From positions 1 to 5,009 of the forward strand of contig SLQI01000321.1 of NCBI GenBank assembly GCA_007131535.1: DNA of 5,009 nucleotides. The letters are read 5' to 3'. Within the stretch, counting starts at the first letter, position 1, and every line of letters begins with the position of its first letter. The DNA comes from Balneolales bacterium (GTDB lineage: Bacteria > Bacteroidota > Rhodothermia > Balneolales > Natronogracilivirgulaceae). Both the position numbers and the translations under genes were made by a program. Shown here piece by piece: positions 1-5,009 of this stretch. A model generated the notes under the pieces. That model worked only from the letters and a program-made list of their open reading frames with translations. It was not told the origin of the DNA and ran no database searches.

Positions 1-183
1 AAAGCCCTTAAATCGCAAATTTGCAATCGTTAATCACTCTGCATCAGCAAAAAAGCCGGTTACCCCAAAATAAGTTAGCGGTCGAGGCCCCCGTCCGACT
101 ACCGGCAGGTTCTCGGGTACTTTAATCTGTCAATGTTATTTCGAAAGTGACAATCTCCCCGAGCAATGCCCAGAATTTGCAGT
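1..183. other. Non-coding region downstream of the DUF2721 gene
   Basis: No reading frame here resembles a gene. The stretch contains a perfect 10-bp palindrome GCAAATTTGC at 15-24 and a GC-rich block around 80-118. On the minus strand, the direction of the upstream DUF2721 transcript, a run of six T lies at about 50-55. The stem in front of it (about 57-82) is broken by mismatches and a bulge, so I do not call it a terminator. The region may be the leader or promoter of a gene beyond the window, but nothing shows this directly. Confidence 0.5.
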
Positions 184-573
184 TCACTTCTCCATATTCG
201 TCAGTTCAATATTAAGCGCCTCCGTTGAAATCATGATTTCATGGATGGATTGCCACAGAGAGATCATCAGCATAATTAAACTTACCCCGAAGATGATGGC
301 GCCGGTGAGGTCGTAATCCAGAAACAGGGCGAACATACTGGCTACACAGAGAAAGAGGCTGCCCACTCCCCAGATTTGCATATATTTGATCAGGTATATG
401 CGCCGCCTGAGATTTTTGATCTGCCCGTAAATAATATTCTGCGGATCATCTTCATATTTTCTATTGAGGCTGCGAATGAGATTGGCAATAGTTAAAAACC
501 GGTTGGTATAAGCCAGAAGTAACAGGGAAATGGCAGGGAACAAGAGAGCGGGCGTGGTGAGATCTAAGGTCAT
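184..573 (-). CDS. DUF2721 family small integral membrane protein
   Basis: The 129-residue protein matches what I know of the DUF2721 family (PF11026), small bacterial membrane proteins of unknown function and about 130-150 residues. The N-terminal TPALLFPAISLLLLAYTNRF stretch (residues 7-26) is typical of the family and forms the first membrane helix. A basic cytoplasmic-looking stretch follows, with RSLNRKY and KNLRRR (34-58). Two further hydrophobic segments lie at about 66-86 and 89-108, and the C-terminus is a short polar helix. Three helices at full length indicate an intact gene. The ATG start is supported by the family N-terminus, not by a ribosome binding site, since none is clear upstream. 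It lies 282 bp downstream of the flavin reductase gene on the same strand with a large palindrome between, so it is probably transcribed separately. No reaction or partner is known. Confidence 0.85.
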   Translation of the reverse strand: MTLDLTTPALLFPAISLLLLAYTNRFLTIANLIRSLNRKYEDDPQNIIYGQIKNLRRRIYLIKYMQIWGVGSLFLCVASMFALFLDYDLTGAIIFGVSLIMLMISLWQSIHEIMISTEALNIELTNMEK

Positions 574-612
574 AAATCGTTTAAGGATAATTAATACCTG
601 TAAGAAAAGTGG

Positions 613-737
613 TAGTGTCGTAAGAAAACACCAGGATCAAGGCGCGCGAGGCCCCCAAAAAGCGTAGTGTACAAATCGTACATGAGCATTTTCGGGACGA
701 GCGGAATGCCGATATCGGCGTTTTATTACAGACACTA
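613..737. repeat. 125-bp imperfect palindromic element, MITE-like
   Basis: The segment is a near-complete inverted repeat centred exactly on position 675. The ends are TAGTGTC (613-619) and GACACTA (731-737). The core is TGTAC (668-672), a 5-nt spacer, and GTACA (678-682). Between ends and core, each 59-nt arm (from 614 and from 736) is similar to the reverse complement of the other with a few compensating indels. For example, GTAAGAAAACACC on one side corresponds to GTAATAAAACGCC read from the other. Each arm also has its own small palindrome: GCGCGC at 642-647 and GCCGATATCGGC at 708-719. The outermost TA dinucleotides could be a target-site duplication as in IS630/mariner-type MITEs, or simply part of the palindrome. 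The element is more GC-rich than its AT-rich flanks and encodes no protein. Non-autonomous mobile element, dispersed palindromic repeat, or structured RNA between two minus-strand genes are all possible. Copy number elsewhere is unknown. Confidence 0.6.
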
Positions 738-819
738 ATTAATCGCAGGCAAATTTACGAAATAATATAGCTAAAAGATGAAAGCTGAGATTTTACCTGC
801 GCTTGAGCATAGGTGACAG

Positions 820-834
820 TCCGATGCATTCGGA
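820..834. other. Short hairpin downstream of the flavin reductase gene
   Basis: TCCGA and TCGGA form a perfect 5-bp stem around the 5-nt loop TGCAT, about 20 nt past the flavin reductase stop codon on the minus strand. There is no T-run after it in that direction. It may be a weak 3' structure, but it is not a convincing intrinsic terminator. Confidence 0.25.
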
Positions 835-855
835 GTGCTTAAGTATTCTTAATTC

Positions 856-1416
856 TTATAACATTTCAGGCAGGAATTGATCACGCCGGTTAATCGTCTT
901 TCCGGATATCATGAAAACTCCATCTCCGGTGTAGTGCAGTGTCTGAGGATATTGCGGGGAATTTGCAACCTGAGCCCGGACAACTTCCCAGATAAAGAAA
1001 TTATATTGGTCTACAAGTGCATCATCATGGAGAATGCATTCGAAGTTTGCGTAGCATTCACGGATCAGGGGCGCGTTAACTTTATCCGCTTTTTCGGCAG
1101 TAAGGCCGAACTTCTGAAATTTGTCGGTATCGGCTCCGGTGGAGTTGCCGATGCCGATTACCTCATCGGTGAGCTCTGTCGCAGGCAAATTAATAACACA
1201 TTCACCGCTGTAGCGAATCATGTCAAAGCTGTAATTCCCCGCTGAAATAACACACCCGAAAAGAGACGGAGAAAACTCCATGACCGTATGCCATCCCATC
1301 GTCATGATGTTGCGACGCCCATCCCTTGCCGAAGAAACCAGTACTATGGGGCCGGGCTCAAGGTATCGGCGTATACTACCGACAGGAATTTCTTTTTTTT
1401 GATAATCAGGTTTCAT
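856..1416 (-). CDS. Flavin reductase family protein (FMN-binding split barrel)
   Basis: The 186-residue protein fits the flavin reductase-like family (PF01613; DIM6/NTAB, flavoredoxin-like), cytosolic split-barrel proteins that bind FMN and usually work as homodimers. Family landmarks occur in order: PGPIVLVSS (21-29), NIMTMGWHTVMEFSP (36-50), GCVISAGNYSFDMIR (54-68), ECVINLP (72-78), GIGNSTGADTDKF (88-100), APLIRECYANFEC (115-127), and a terminal FLPEML. The NIMT and GNSTG...DKF segments belong to the conserved part of the fold expected to contact FMN. The length is normal and nothing is missing. Members range from NAD(P)H:flavin oxidoreductases to electron carriers and reductase partners of monooxygenases; the substrate cannot be read from the sequence and no partner oxygenase is adjacent. 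The ATG at 1416 gives the expected N-terminus, although no strong ribosome binding site precedes it. It appears monocistronic, with a possible promoter at 1484-1492. Confidence 0.88.
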   Translation of the reverse strand: MKPDYQKKEIPVGSIRRYLEPGPIVLVSSARDGRRNIMTMGWHTVMEFSPSLFGCVISAGNYSFDMIRYSGECVINLPATELTDEVIGIGNSTGADTDKFQKFGLTAEKADKVNAPLIRECYANFECILHDDALVDQYNFFIWEVVRAQVANSPQYPQTLHYTGDGVFMISGKTINRRDQFLPEML

Positions 1417-1483
1417 GGTGAATAAAGGTGGTGCAAATTTCGATTGGCTTTTATCAGGGATCGGTTGCTATAGACTTAATGCA

Positions 1484-1492
1484 CTTATACCA
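1484..1492 (-). promoter_or_regulatory. Candidate extended -10 promoter for the flavin reductase gene
   Basis: On the minus strand the sequence reads TGGTATAAG, an extended -10 (TGn) followed by TATAAG, five of six matches to TATAAT. No good -35 hexamer is visible at 16-18 bp, as expected for an extended -10 promoter. It lies about 70 bp before the start codon and just after the terminator of the preceding minus-strand gene, which makes it plausible. It is a motif match only. Confidence 0.4.
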
Positions 1493-1510
1493 TTGCCGGT
1501 TCCCTGAAAC

Positions 1511-1545
1511 ACAAAAACCCGCGAATTGACCTGACAACTCACGGG
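1511..1545 (-). terminator. Intrinsic terminator of the exported unknown-function gene
   Basis: In the minus-strand transcript, CCCGUGAGUUG (from 1545 to 1535) pairs with CAAUUCGCGGG (from 1528 to 1518). This is an unbroken 11-bp stem with two G-U wobbles and a 6-nt loop. The sequence TTTTTGT follows immediately. This is the classic Rho-independent form and lies about 30 bp past the stop codon at 1574. Read on the plus strand the same stem has two C-A type mismatches and no T tail, so the signal is directional and belongs to the 1574-2305 gene. Confidence 0.8.
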
Positions 1546-1573
1546 CTGTTAGAGTGATGGAAATCCGGTTTGG

Positions 1574-2305
1574 TCAATCCATATGCATATCGGCCATGTG
1601 ATTATCGCAGCTTACAGCCGGATTGAACGGAAGCAGCAGCCCGTGCGGGTTCTTCCGATAAAGCCAGATATGCAAATCGTAATGAGGCTCAAACATGTGG
1701 GCTTCATCAAAATCGGTAAGAGGATTGTTGATCATATAAAAATATTCATAGCCCATGAAATCCGGAGGGCTTTCATTGCCGGCGGCATGCCAGGCTTCAT
1801 GGAAGACAAGGTTTTCAACCGCAACCAATTCCATGGAGCCGTCGTTCTGGGGCTCATAGATCAGTATAGCCGGATTTCTGAAATCCGTATGCACACCGGT
1901 ACCGTTTACACGAGGCTCGGTTTCAGTGATGCCAAGGACGTCCGGCCGAAAGTAGTGAATTCCCATAGCCCCCAAAAAAGATGGTAATCCTGCAGCTGAC
2001 GCCGGCTCACACATATTCATCGGGTCTCTGATGTAGCCTTCTTCAAGTGCTACTTCCACATCCTCAAAGCGTCGGGTCGCCTCATAGATTTTATGAAGCT
2101 CGGCAGCAAGTTCGGGGTCGGTCAACCCGGCTTCTTTTATGATTTCCAAAACAGTAGCGTTCATTGGAGTATAATCTTTATCATCGCTTTGGTCTGCAGG
2201 CTGGGATGTAGCAGAAATGAGTGTCATCTTTATGATTATACTGAATATCAAAAGCAGAGAAAATCCCGCGTATACCGGGAATAGGTGATGATTCTTATGA
2301 TTCAT
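1574..2305 (-). CDS. Exported conserved protein of unknown function with an HEAWH motif
   Basis: The 243-residue protein has a basic, His-rich start and a hydrophobic stretch (about 9-30) that looks like an uncleaved signal anchor or a signal peptide. The rest is therefore probably outside the cytoplasm. I recognise the general pattern of a conserved hypothetical family without a named function. Landmarks are GLPSFLGAMGIHYFRPDVLGI (106-126; MGIHYFRPD is the core), AILIYEPQ (146-153), ELVAVENLVF (159-168), and the ending HYDLHIWLYRKNP...FNPAVSC (208-233). Residues 169-173 read HEAWH, which fits the HExxH zinc-metalloprotease consensus. Other possible metal ligands follow (E201, H203, H208, H212), but whether a zinc site exists is unproven. 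Two cysteines, C99 and C233, could form a disulfide. The start at 2305 is supported by a good ribosome binding site, and a strong terminator follows, so it is likely a single-gene transcript divergent from the S9 peptidase. No function is assigned. Confidence 0.8.
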   Translation of the reverse strand: MNHKNHHLFPVYAGFSLLLIFSIIIKMTLISATSQPADQSDDKDYTPMNATVLEIIKEAGLTDPELAAELHKIYEATRRFEDVEVALEEGYIRDPMNMCEPASAAGLPSFLGAMGIHYFRPDVLGITETEPRVNGTGVHTDFRNPAILIYEPQNDGSMELVAVENLVFHEAWHAAGNESPPDFMGYEYFYMINNPLTDFDEAHMFEPHYDLHIWLYRKNPHGLLLPFNPAVSCDNHMADMHMD

Positions 2306-2314
2306 ATAACAGCC

Positions 2315-2319
2315 CCTCC
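2315..2319 (-). promoter_or_regulatory. Ribosome binding site of the exported unknown-function gene
   Basis: On the minus strand GGAGG lies 9 nt before the ATG at 2305, close to the ideal Shine-Dalgarno arrangement. It fixes the start codon. It also contrasts with the other genes here, whose starts lack a strong Shine-Dalgarno sequence. Confidence 0.75.
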
Positions 2320-2522
2320 AGGCTGAGTAACTAATGTTAGATGATTGATGAGAGTATGTTTACTTGGCAAGGCTATTCAGCAAGAATGTGTAAAAAATTA
2401 ATTAGGGGTTGCGCTATATCCTATTAATAAAAAAGTTGATTTGGTAGGGCATTAGATGATTGTCTTGTAGTAAAATTAGGATGGTGTTACTCCTGCCTTT
2501 TTCCGGGATTACTCATCCATAG

Positions 2523-2551
2523 TTGAGAGATCAATTATAAACATGTATTCT
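2523..2551 (+). promoter_or_regulatory. Candidate sigma70-type promoter of the S9 peptidase gene
   Basis: TTGAGA at 2523-2528 (five of six matches to TTGACA) is separated by exactly 17 bp from TATTCT at 2546-2551 (four of six matches to TATAAT). Transcription would begin near 2558 and leave a leader of roughly 80 nt. If this is the true promoter, a start at 2602 is still possible, but 2641 fits the signal peptide better. If the organism is a bacteroidete using the TAnnTTTG-type -7 element, this match could be accidental. Confidence 0.4.
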
Positions 2552-2577
2552 ACCGAATGAAATGAGCTTAAAGAAGT

Positions 2578-2595
2578 CTTTGCAAAGCTTTAAAG
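2578..2595. promoter_or_regulatory. Three overlapping palindromes in the S9 peptidase leader
   Basis: Within 18 bp, three perfect palindromes overlap: CTTTGCAAAG (2578-2587), AAAGCTTT (2584-2591) and CTTTAAAG (2588-2595). The block lies downstream of the promoter candidate and 45 bp before the chosen start codon. It could be an operator or an RNA structure in the leader. The low complexity of AAAG/CTTT units makes chance a real alternative. Confidence 0.25.
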
Positions 2596-2640
2596 TCTCA
2601 AATGCGATTAACCATATATTTAAAACAAACTGAGAAAATC

Positions 2641-4653
2641 ATGATCAAGACACCAAACTATTTCCTGCCGGTATTGGCGGCACTTCTGATTTCCGGCTGT
2701 TCCGCCCCTCAAGCGGCAGCCGTTGAGCAGCCGGAGGAAGCGAACGGTCTCACTCCGGAGCATGTCATTGAAATTGAAAGTGTCGGGTCTACCAGTATGA
2801 GTCCGGATGGCAATCTGGTAGCCTATACGCTGTCAGTTCCGCGAAGTGAGGATGACGATATCGGTTCGAACTACAGCGAGTTGCATATCTATGATCTGCA
2901 AGCCGAAGAGTCCATAGCCGTGATTGAAGCCCCTGAGAGCGCCGCGGCGCCGGTATGGATCAATGACGGGCAGCAGTTGGCCTTTGGCGCGGTATTGCCG
3001 GAATACGACGAGCAGCGGCAGGTTTATTCCGTAGATCAGAAAGGGGAAAACCTGGAGCAGTTAACCGAAGGTCCGTACGGAGTCGGGCAGTTTGCTTTCT
3101 CTGCCGAATATGACCTTATTGCCTATATCGCAACGGAGCCGCTGCCGGAAGAGGTGCAGGAACGAATTGATCGCGGGTATGATATGCGAGCTACCGGAGA
3201 AAACGAACAGTTTGCCCGGGTTTTTACCGAAGAGGTCGGTGGCAGTGATCCGGTTGCGGTAACCCCATCCGATAAACAGGTATGGGATTTTGCCTGGTCA
3301 CCGGACGGCTCACAGTTCGTTGTCCGCCTGAGTGAATCTGACGGTCCCGACCAGGAAATGATGTTTAGTGAATGGTATACTTTAAATGCCGACGGAGAAA
3401 ATCTTGAATTGCTGACCGAAACCGAAGGTAAACAAGCGGATGTCGCCTGGTCTCCTAATGGAGAATATATCGCCTTTTTAGGAGCGAAGGTCCACAGTGA
3501 TCCGTTGGCTCAACGCATCTATGTTGTTGATTCAGATGGAGGCGAGGCCGTTGACATTACCCCTGAAGATTATGAAGGCACTCCCGAATGGCTGGGCTGG
3601 AGCGGCAACGATGCGCTTTACTTTGTCGCCGTGGAAAAGCAGCATACGGCGCTGAACCGAATCAACCGGGACGGAACCGGTTTTCAACAGATGACCGGCG
3701 GTAATCGGGAGATTTTCCGTTCGGTAAGTTTGGATGCGAATCAAAGTACGTTTAGTGCTTCCGTAAATACGCAGACCCATCCCTCTGAATTGTATACCGG
3801 CTCGGTAGCCGATGGTTCATTTGAACGCCATACGCACCACAACTCCTGGCTGGATGATATTACTCTGGGTGAACAAAAAGTAGTCAGCTGGAAAGGCGCC
3901 GATGGTCTTGGCATGGAAGGAGTACTGACTCTCCCGGTTGGCTACGAAGAAGGGGAGCGCTATCCGCTGGCTATTTTGCCGCACGGTGGACCGGAAGGCA
4001 TCAGCATTGACGGATGGAATACGCGCCCGCTATATCCGGCGCAGGTATTGGCAAATGAGGGGTATGTGGTATTCAAGCCCAACTATCGCGGAAGTGGTGG
4101 AAGAGGCTCCTGGTTTACGATGGCCAATCACCGGGATCTCGGCGGCAAGGAATTTGATGACGTGCTCAAAGGTATCGATTTTCTGGAAGCAGAAGGTTTG
4201 ATCGACCCGGATCGGGTTGGAATGAGCGGAACCAGTTACGGTGGTTATTTTTCAGCCTGGGCGGGAACGCGCCACTTCGACCGGTTTGCCGCTGCGATAA
4301 CATTTGCCGGCCTTTCGAACTGGGTTTCGTTTACCGGTACCACCGACATCCCGTTTGAAATGTCAGATACGCATTGGGATCAACATCTCTTTGATAATCC
4401 GGGCCAGTACGAAGACCGCTCACCGGTTTACTGGCTGGAAGAAAGCGATACCCCGATCCTGGTAGCTACCGGATTGGCCGACACCCGGGTACATCCCGAG
4501 CAGTCACTTCAGCTTTATACGTTGTTGGATATGCTCGGTAAGGAAACTCAGCTGGTTGAGTATCCGCGCCAGCCGCACGGGCTCACCGAACGCGCTCATC
4601 AACATGATTTCATGCACCGGGTGATTGACTGGTTCGGAAGGCACATGGAATAA
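2641..4653 (+). CDS. S9 family peptidase (prolyl oligopeptidase type), lipoprotein
   Basis: This is a serine peptidase of family S9, which cleaves short peptides, often after proline or as a dipeptidyl or acylaminoacyl peptidase. The 670-residue product starts with a lipoprotein signal, and the lipobox LISGC gives lipidated C20, so it should be membrane-anchored in the periplasm. Residues about 40-410 form the beta-propeller that gates access, with TolB/PD40-like repeats such as MSPDGNLVAYT (53-63), WSPDG (219-223) and WSPNGEYIAF (270-279). The alpha/beta hydrolase domain (about 411-670) has HGGP (448-451), nucleophile S532 in GTSYGGY, D614 in GLADTRV and H646 in RQPHG. The triad order and spacing are normal for S9. 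An ATG 13 codons upstream (2602) is in frame, but starting there would bury the signal peptide behind a polar extension; neither start has a strong Shine-Dalgarno sequence. Length and domains are complete. Peptide scavenging is the likely role; exact specificity is unknown. Confidence 0.93.
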   Translation: MIKTPNYFLPVLAALLISGCSAPQAAAVEQPEEANGLTPEHVIEIESVGSTSMSPDGNLVAYTLSVPRSEDDDIGSNYSELHIYDLQAEESIAVIEAPESAAAPVWINDGQQLAFGAVLPEYDEQRQVYSVDQKGENLEQLTEGPYGVGQFAFSAEYDLIAYIATEPLPEEVQERIDRGYDMRATGENEQFARVFTEEVGGSDPVAVTPSDKQVWDFAWSPDGSQFVVRLSESDGPDQEMMFSEWYTLNADGENLELLTETEGKQADVAWSPNGEYIAFLGAKVHSDPLAQRIYVVDSDGGEAVDITPEDYEGTPEWLGWSGNDALYFVAVEKQHTALNRINRDGTGFQQMTGGNREIFRSVSLDANQSTFSASVNTQTHPSELYTGSVADGSFERHTHHNSWLDDITLGEQKVVSWKGADGLGMEGVLTLPVGYEEGERYPLAILPHGGPEGISIDGWNTRPLYPAQVLANEGYVVFKPNYRGSGGRGSWFTMANHRDLGGKEFDDVLKGIDFLEAEGLIDPDRVGMSGTSYGGYFSAWAGTRHFDRFAAAITFAGLSNWVSFTGTTDIPFEMSDTHWDQHLFDNPGQYEDRSPVYWLEESDTPILVATGLADTRVHPEQSLQLYTLLDMLGKETQLVEYPRQPHGLTERAHQHDFMHRVIDWFGRHME

Positions 4654-4677
4654 TGTAGCTTCAGCTGTGGCAACGTT

Positions 4678-4717
4678 GTCCCGGGAGTGGTGGACTTTTT
4701 CCCACCATTCCCGGGAC
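4678..4717. terminator. Strong hairpin between convergent genes, probable bidirectional terminator
   Basis: The arms 4678-4693 and 4702-4717 pair over 16 bp, starting GTCCCGGGA and ending TCCCGGGAC, with one G-T wobble and an 8-nt loop, ACTTTTTC. The hairpin begins 25 bp after the S9 peptidase stop codon and could serve both convergent genes. Unlike a classic intrinsic terminator it has no T-run after the stem in either direction; its five T residues are in the loop. It may halt polymerase, protect the 3' end from decay, or do both. Confidence 0.5.
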
Positions 4718-4731
4718 GCCTTGCCCGCAAC

Positions 4732-4809
4732 TAAAGTTCCTGGTGAATAATGCAGGCTAAATCCTGATTCTTGCTGGTGTGGATTTAGAATTTCGTGCTT
4801 CGAACTTTA
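4732..4809. repeat. Nested inverted repeats at the 3' end of the amidohydrolase gene
   Basis: Two perfect 8-bp inverted repeats are almost concentric. The outer pair is TAAAGTTC (4732-4739) and GAACTTTA (4802-4809). The inner pair is CTAAATCC (4757-4764) and GGATTTAG (4781-4788) around a 16-nt loop. The two centres differ by only 2 bp. The outer right arm includes the amidohydrolase stop codon at 4807-4809. No T-run follows, so it is not a standard terminator. It may be a 3' untranslated RNA fold or a degraded repeat element. Confidence 0.4.
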
Positions 4810-5009
4810 ATCCCGATAAACCACATTTCCCCCTACGATGGTATAAACCACCTCCGCTTCGGGAATTTCATCTTCATCAACCTGTAACAGGTCGCGGTCG
4901 AACACGGTTATGTCGGCCAGTTTGCCCTCGGTAAGAGAGCCGAGCTCATCTTCCATGAATACAGCATAAGCGGCATCAAGTGTATAGGAGCGGAGCGCTT
5001 CTTCGCGGG
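4807..5009 (-). CDS. Amidohydrolase family protein, C-terminal end (partial)
   Basis: Only the last 66 full codons and the TAA stop are inside the window; the start and catalytic core lie beyond position 5009. The fragment begins REEALRSYTLDAAYA and continues with GSLTEGKLADITVFDRDLL (about residues 23-41 of the fragment), then VVYTIVGGNVVYRD at the end. The pattern of a T-x-x-A-A-Y segment, G-S-L-x-x-G-K-x-A-D and V-x-Y-T-I-V-x-G-x-x-V-Y is the typical tail of metal-dependent amidohydrolases, especially the Amidohydro_3/YtcJ-like group. There the tail folds back into the small beta-sandwich beside the TIM barrel. The catalytic metal ligands cannot be checked here. The gene converges with the S9 peptidase. 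The group is confident; substrate is not. Confidence 0.85.
   Translation of the reverse strand, partial: REEALRSYTLDAAYAVFMEDELGSLTEGKLADITVFDRDLLQVDEDEIPEAEVVYTIVGGNVVYRD

Larger units (their letters stand above)
2306..2640. other. Divergent intergenic region between the exported protein and S9 peptidase genes
   Basis: This 335-bp AT-rich region separates two genes transcribed away from each other and should hold both promoters. It contains the ribosome binding site at 2315-2319, a plus-strand promoter candidate at 2523-2551 and overlapping palindromes at 2578-2595. An 11-bp direct repeat TTAGATGATTG lies at 2337-2347 and 2452-2462. I found no convincing promoter for the minus-strand gene and no small gene. 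Confidence 0.6.

Noticed and set aside
49..82. Possible intrinsic terminator for the DUF2721 gene, a T-run with a potential stem on the minus strand
   Set aside because: The stem needs a bulge and mismatches and the loop is long, so it is too weak to call.
743..1191. 13-bp exact direct repeat TCGCAGGCAAATT at 743-755 and 1179-1191
   Set aside because: One copy lies in the flavin reductase coding sequence and similarity does not extend beyond the 13 bp. A repeat of this length is not surprising by chance in 5 kb.
877..1245. Open reading frame on the plus strand opposite the flavin reductase gene
   Set aside because: It is fully antisense to a well-supported conserved gene and its translation matches no family I know.
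1583..1987. Open reading frame on the plus strand opposite the exported unknown-function gene
   Set aside because: The minus-strand frame has a ribosome binding site, signal sequence and terminator. The plus frame has none and its translation is not protein-like.
2093..2284. Short plus-strand frame inside the exported-protein gene
   Set aside because: It is antisense to that gene, has no recognisable domain and lacks a ribosome binding site.
2337..2462. 11-bp direct repeat TTAGATGATTG at 2337-2347 and 2452-2462
   Set aside because: It is AT-rich and short, with no palindromic character and no position relative to a promoter that would indicate a binding site.
3532..4201. Two frames overlapping the S9 peptidase gene, minus strand 3532-3780 and plus strand 3938-4201
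   Set aside because: Both are contained in the peptidase coding region, where its propeller and hydrolase motifs are continuous, so they are out-of-frame shadows.
1..5009. CRISPR arrays, tRNA or rRNA genes, transposase or phage genes, defence systems
   Set aside because: No regularly spaced repeats, cloverleaf folds, or recognisable recombinase, nuclease or toxin-antitoxin proteins were found on either strand.

Overview
The window comes from a free-living Gram-negative bacterium of moderate GC content. The S9 peptidase starts with a lipoprotein signal peptide, so an outer membrane or periplasm is likely. The mix of DUF2721, a flavin reductase, an acidic S9 peptidase and an Amidohydro_3-type protein resembles chromosomes of the Bacteroidota/Balneolota (possibly halophilic Balneolaceae). 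That placement is inference from protein style only; no rRNA or marker gene is present.

Layout. Positions 1-183 are non-coding. A small three-helix membrane protein of the DUF2721 family lies on the minus strand (184-573). Then comes a 282-bp gap dominated by a striking 125-bp imperfect palindrome with TA at both ends (613-737). A full-length flavin reductase-like FMN protein follows on the minus strand (856-1416). A minus-strand gene for an exported protein of unknown function (1574-2305) comes next. It has a good ribosome binding site upstream and a convincing intrinsic terminator downstream (1511-1545). A 335-bp divergent intergenic region (2306-2640) carries a sigma70-like promoter candidate and overlapping short palindromes. 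It leads into a plus-strand lipoprotein of the S9 prolyl oligopeptidase family (2641-4653). The window closes with the 3' end of a minus-strand amidohydrolase (4807-5009), convergent with the peptidase. The 153 bp between them hold two inverted-repeat structures.

How the genes work together. There is no clear operon. The terminator at 1511-1545 and a promoter-like site at 1484-1492 suggest that the flavin reductase and the unknown exported protein are separate transcription units. The S9 peptidase and the amidohydrolase could both act on peptides or amides, but they converge and need not be functionally linked. I see no defence system, phage, transposase, CRISPR array or RNA gene. The items most worth following up are the 125-bp palindromic element, which looks like a MITE or dispersed repeat, and the uncharacterised exported protein with an HEAWH motif.
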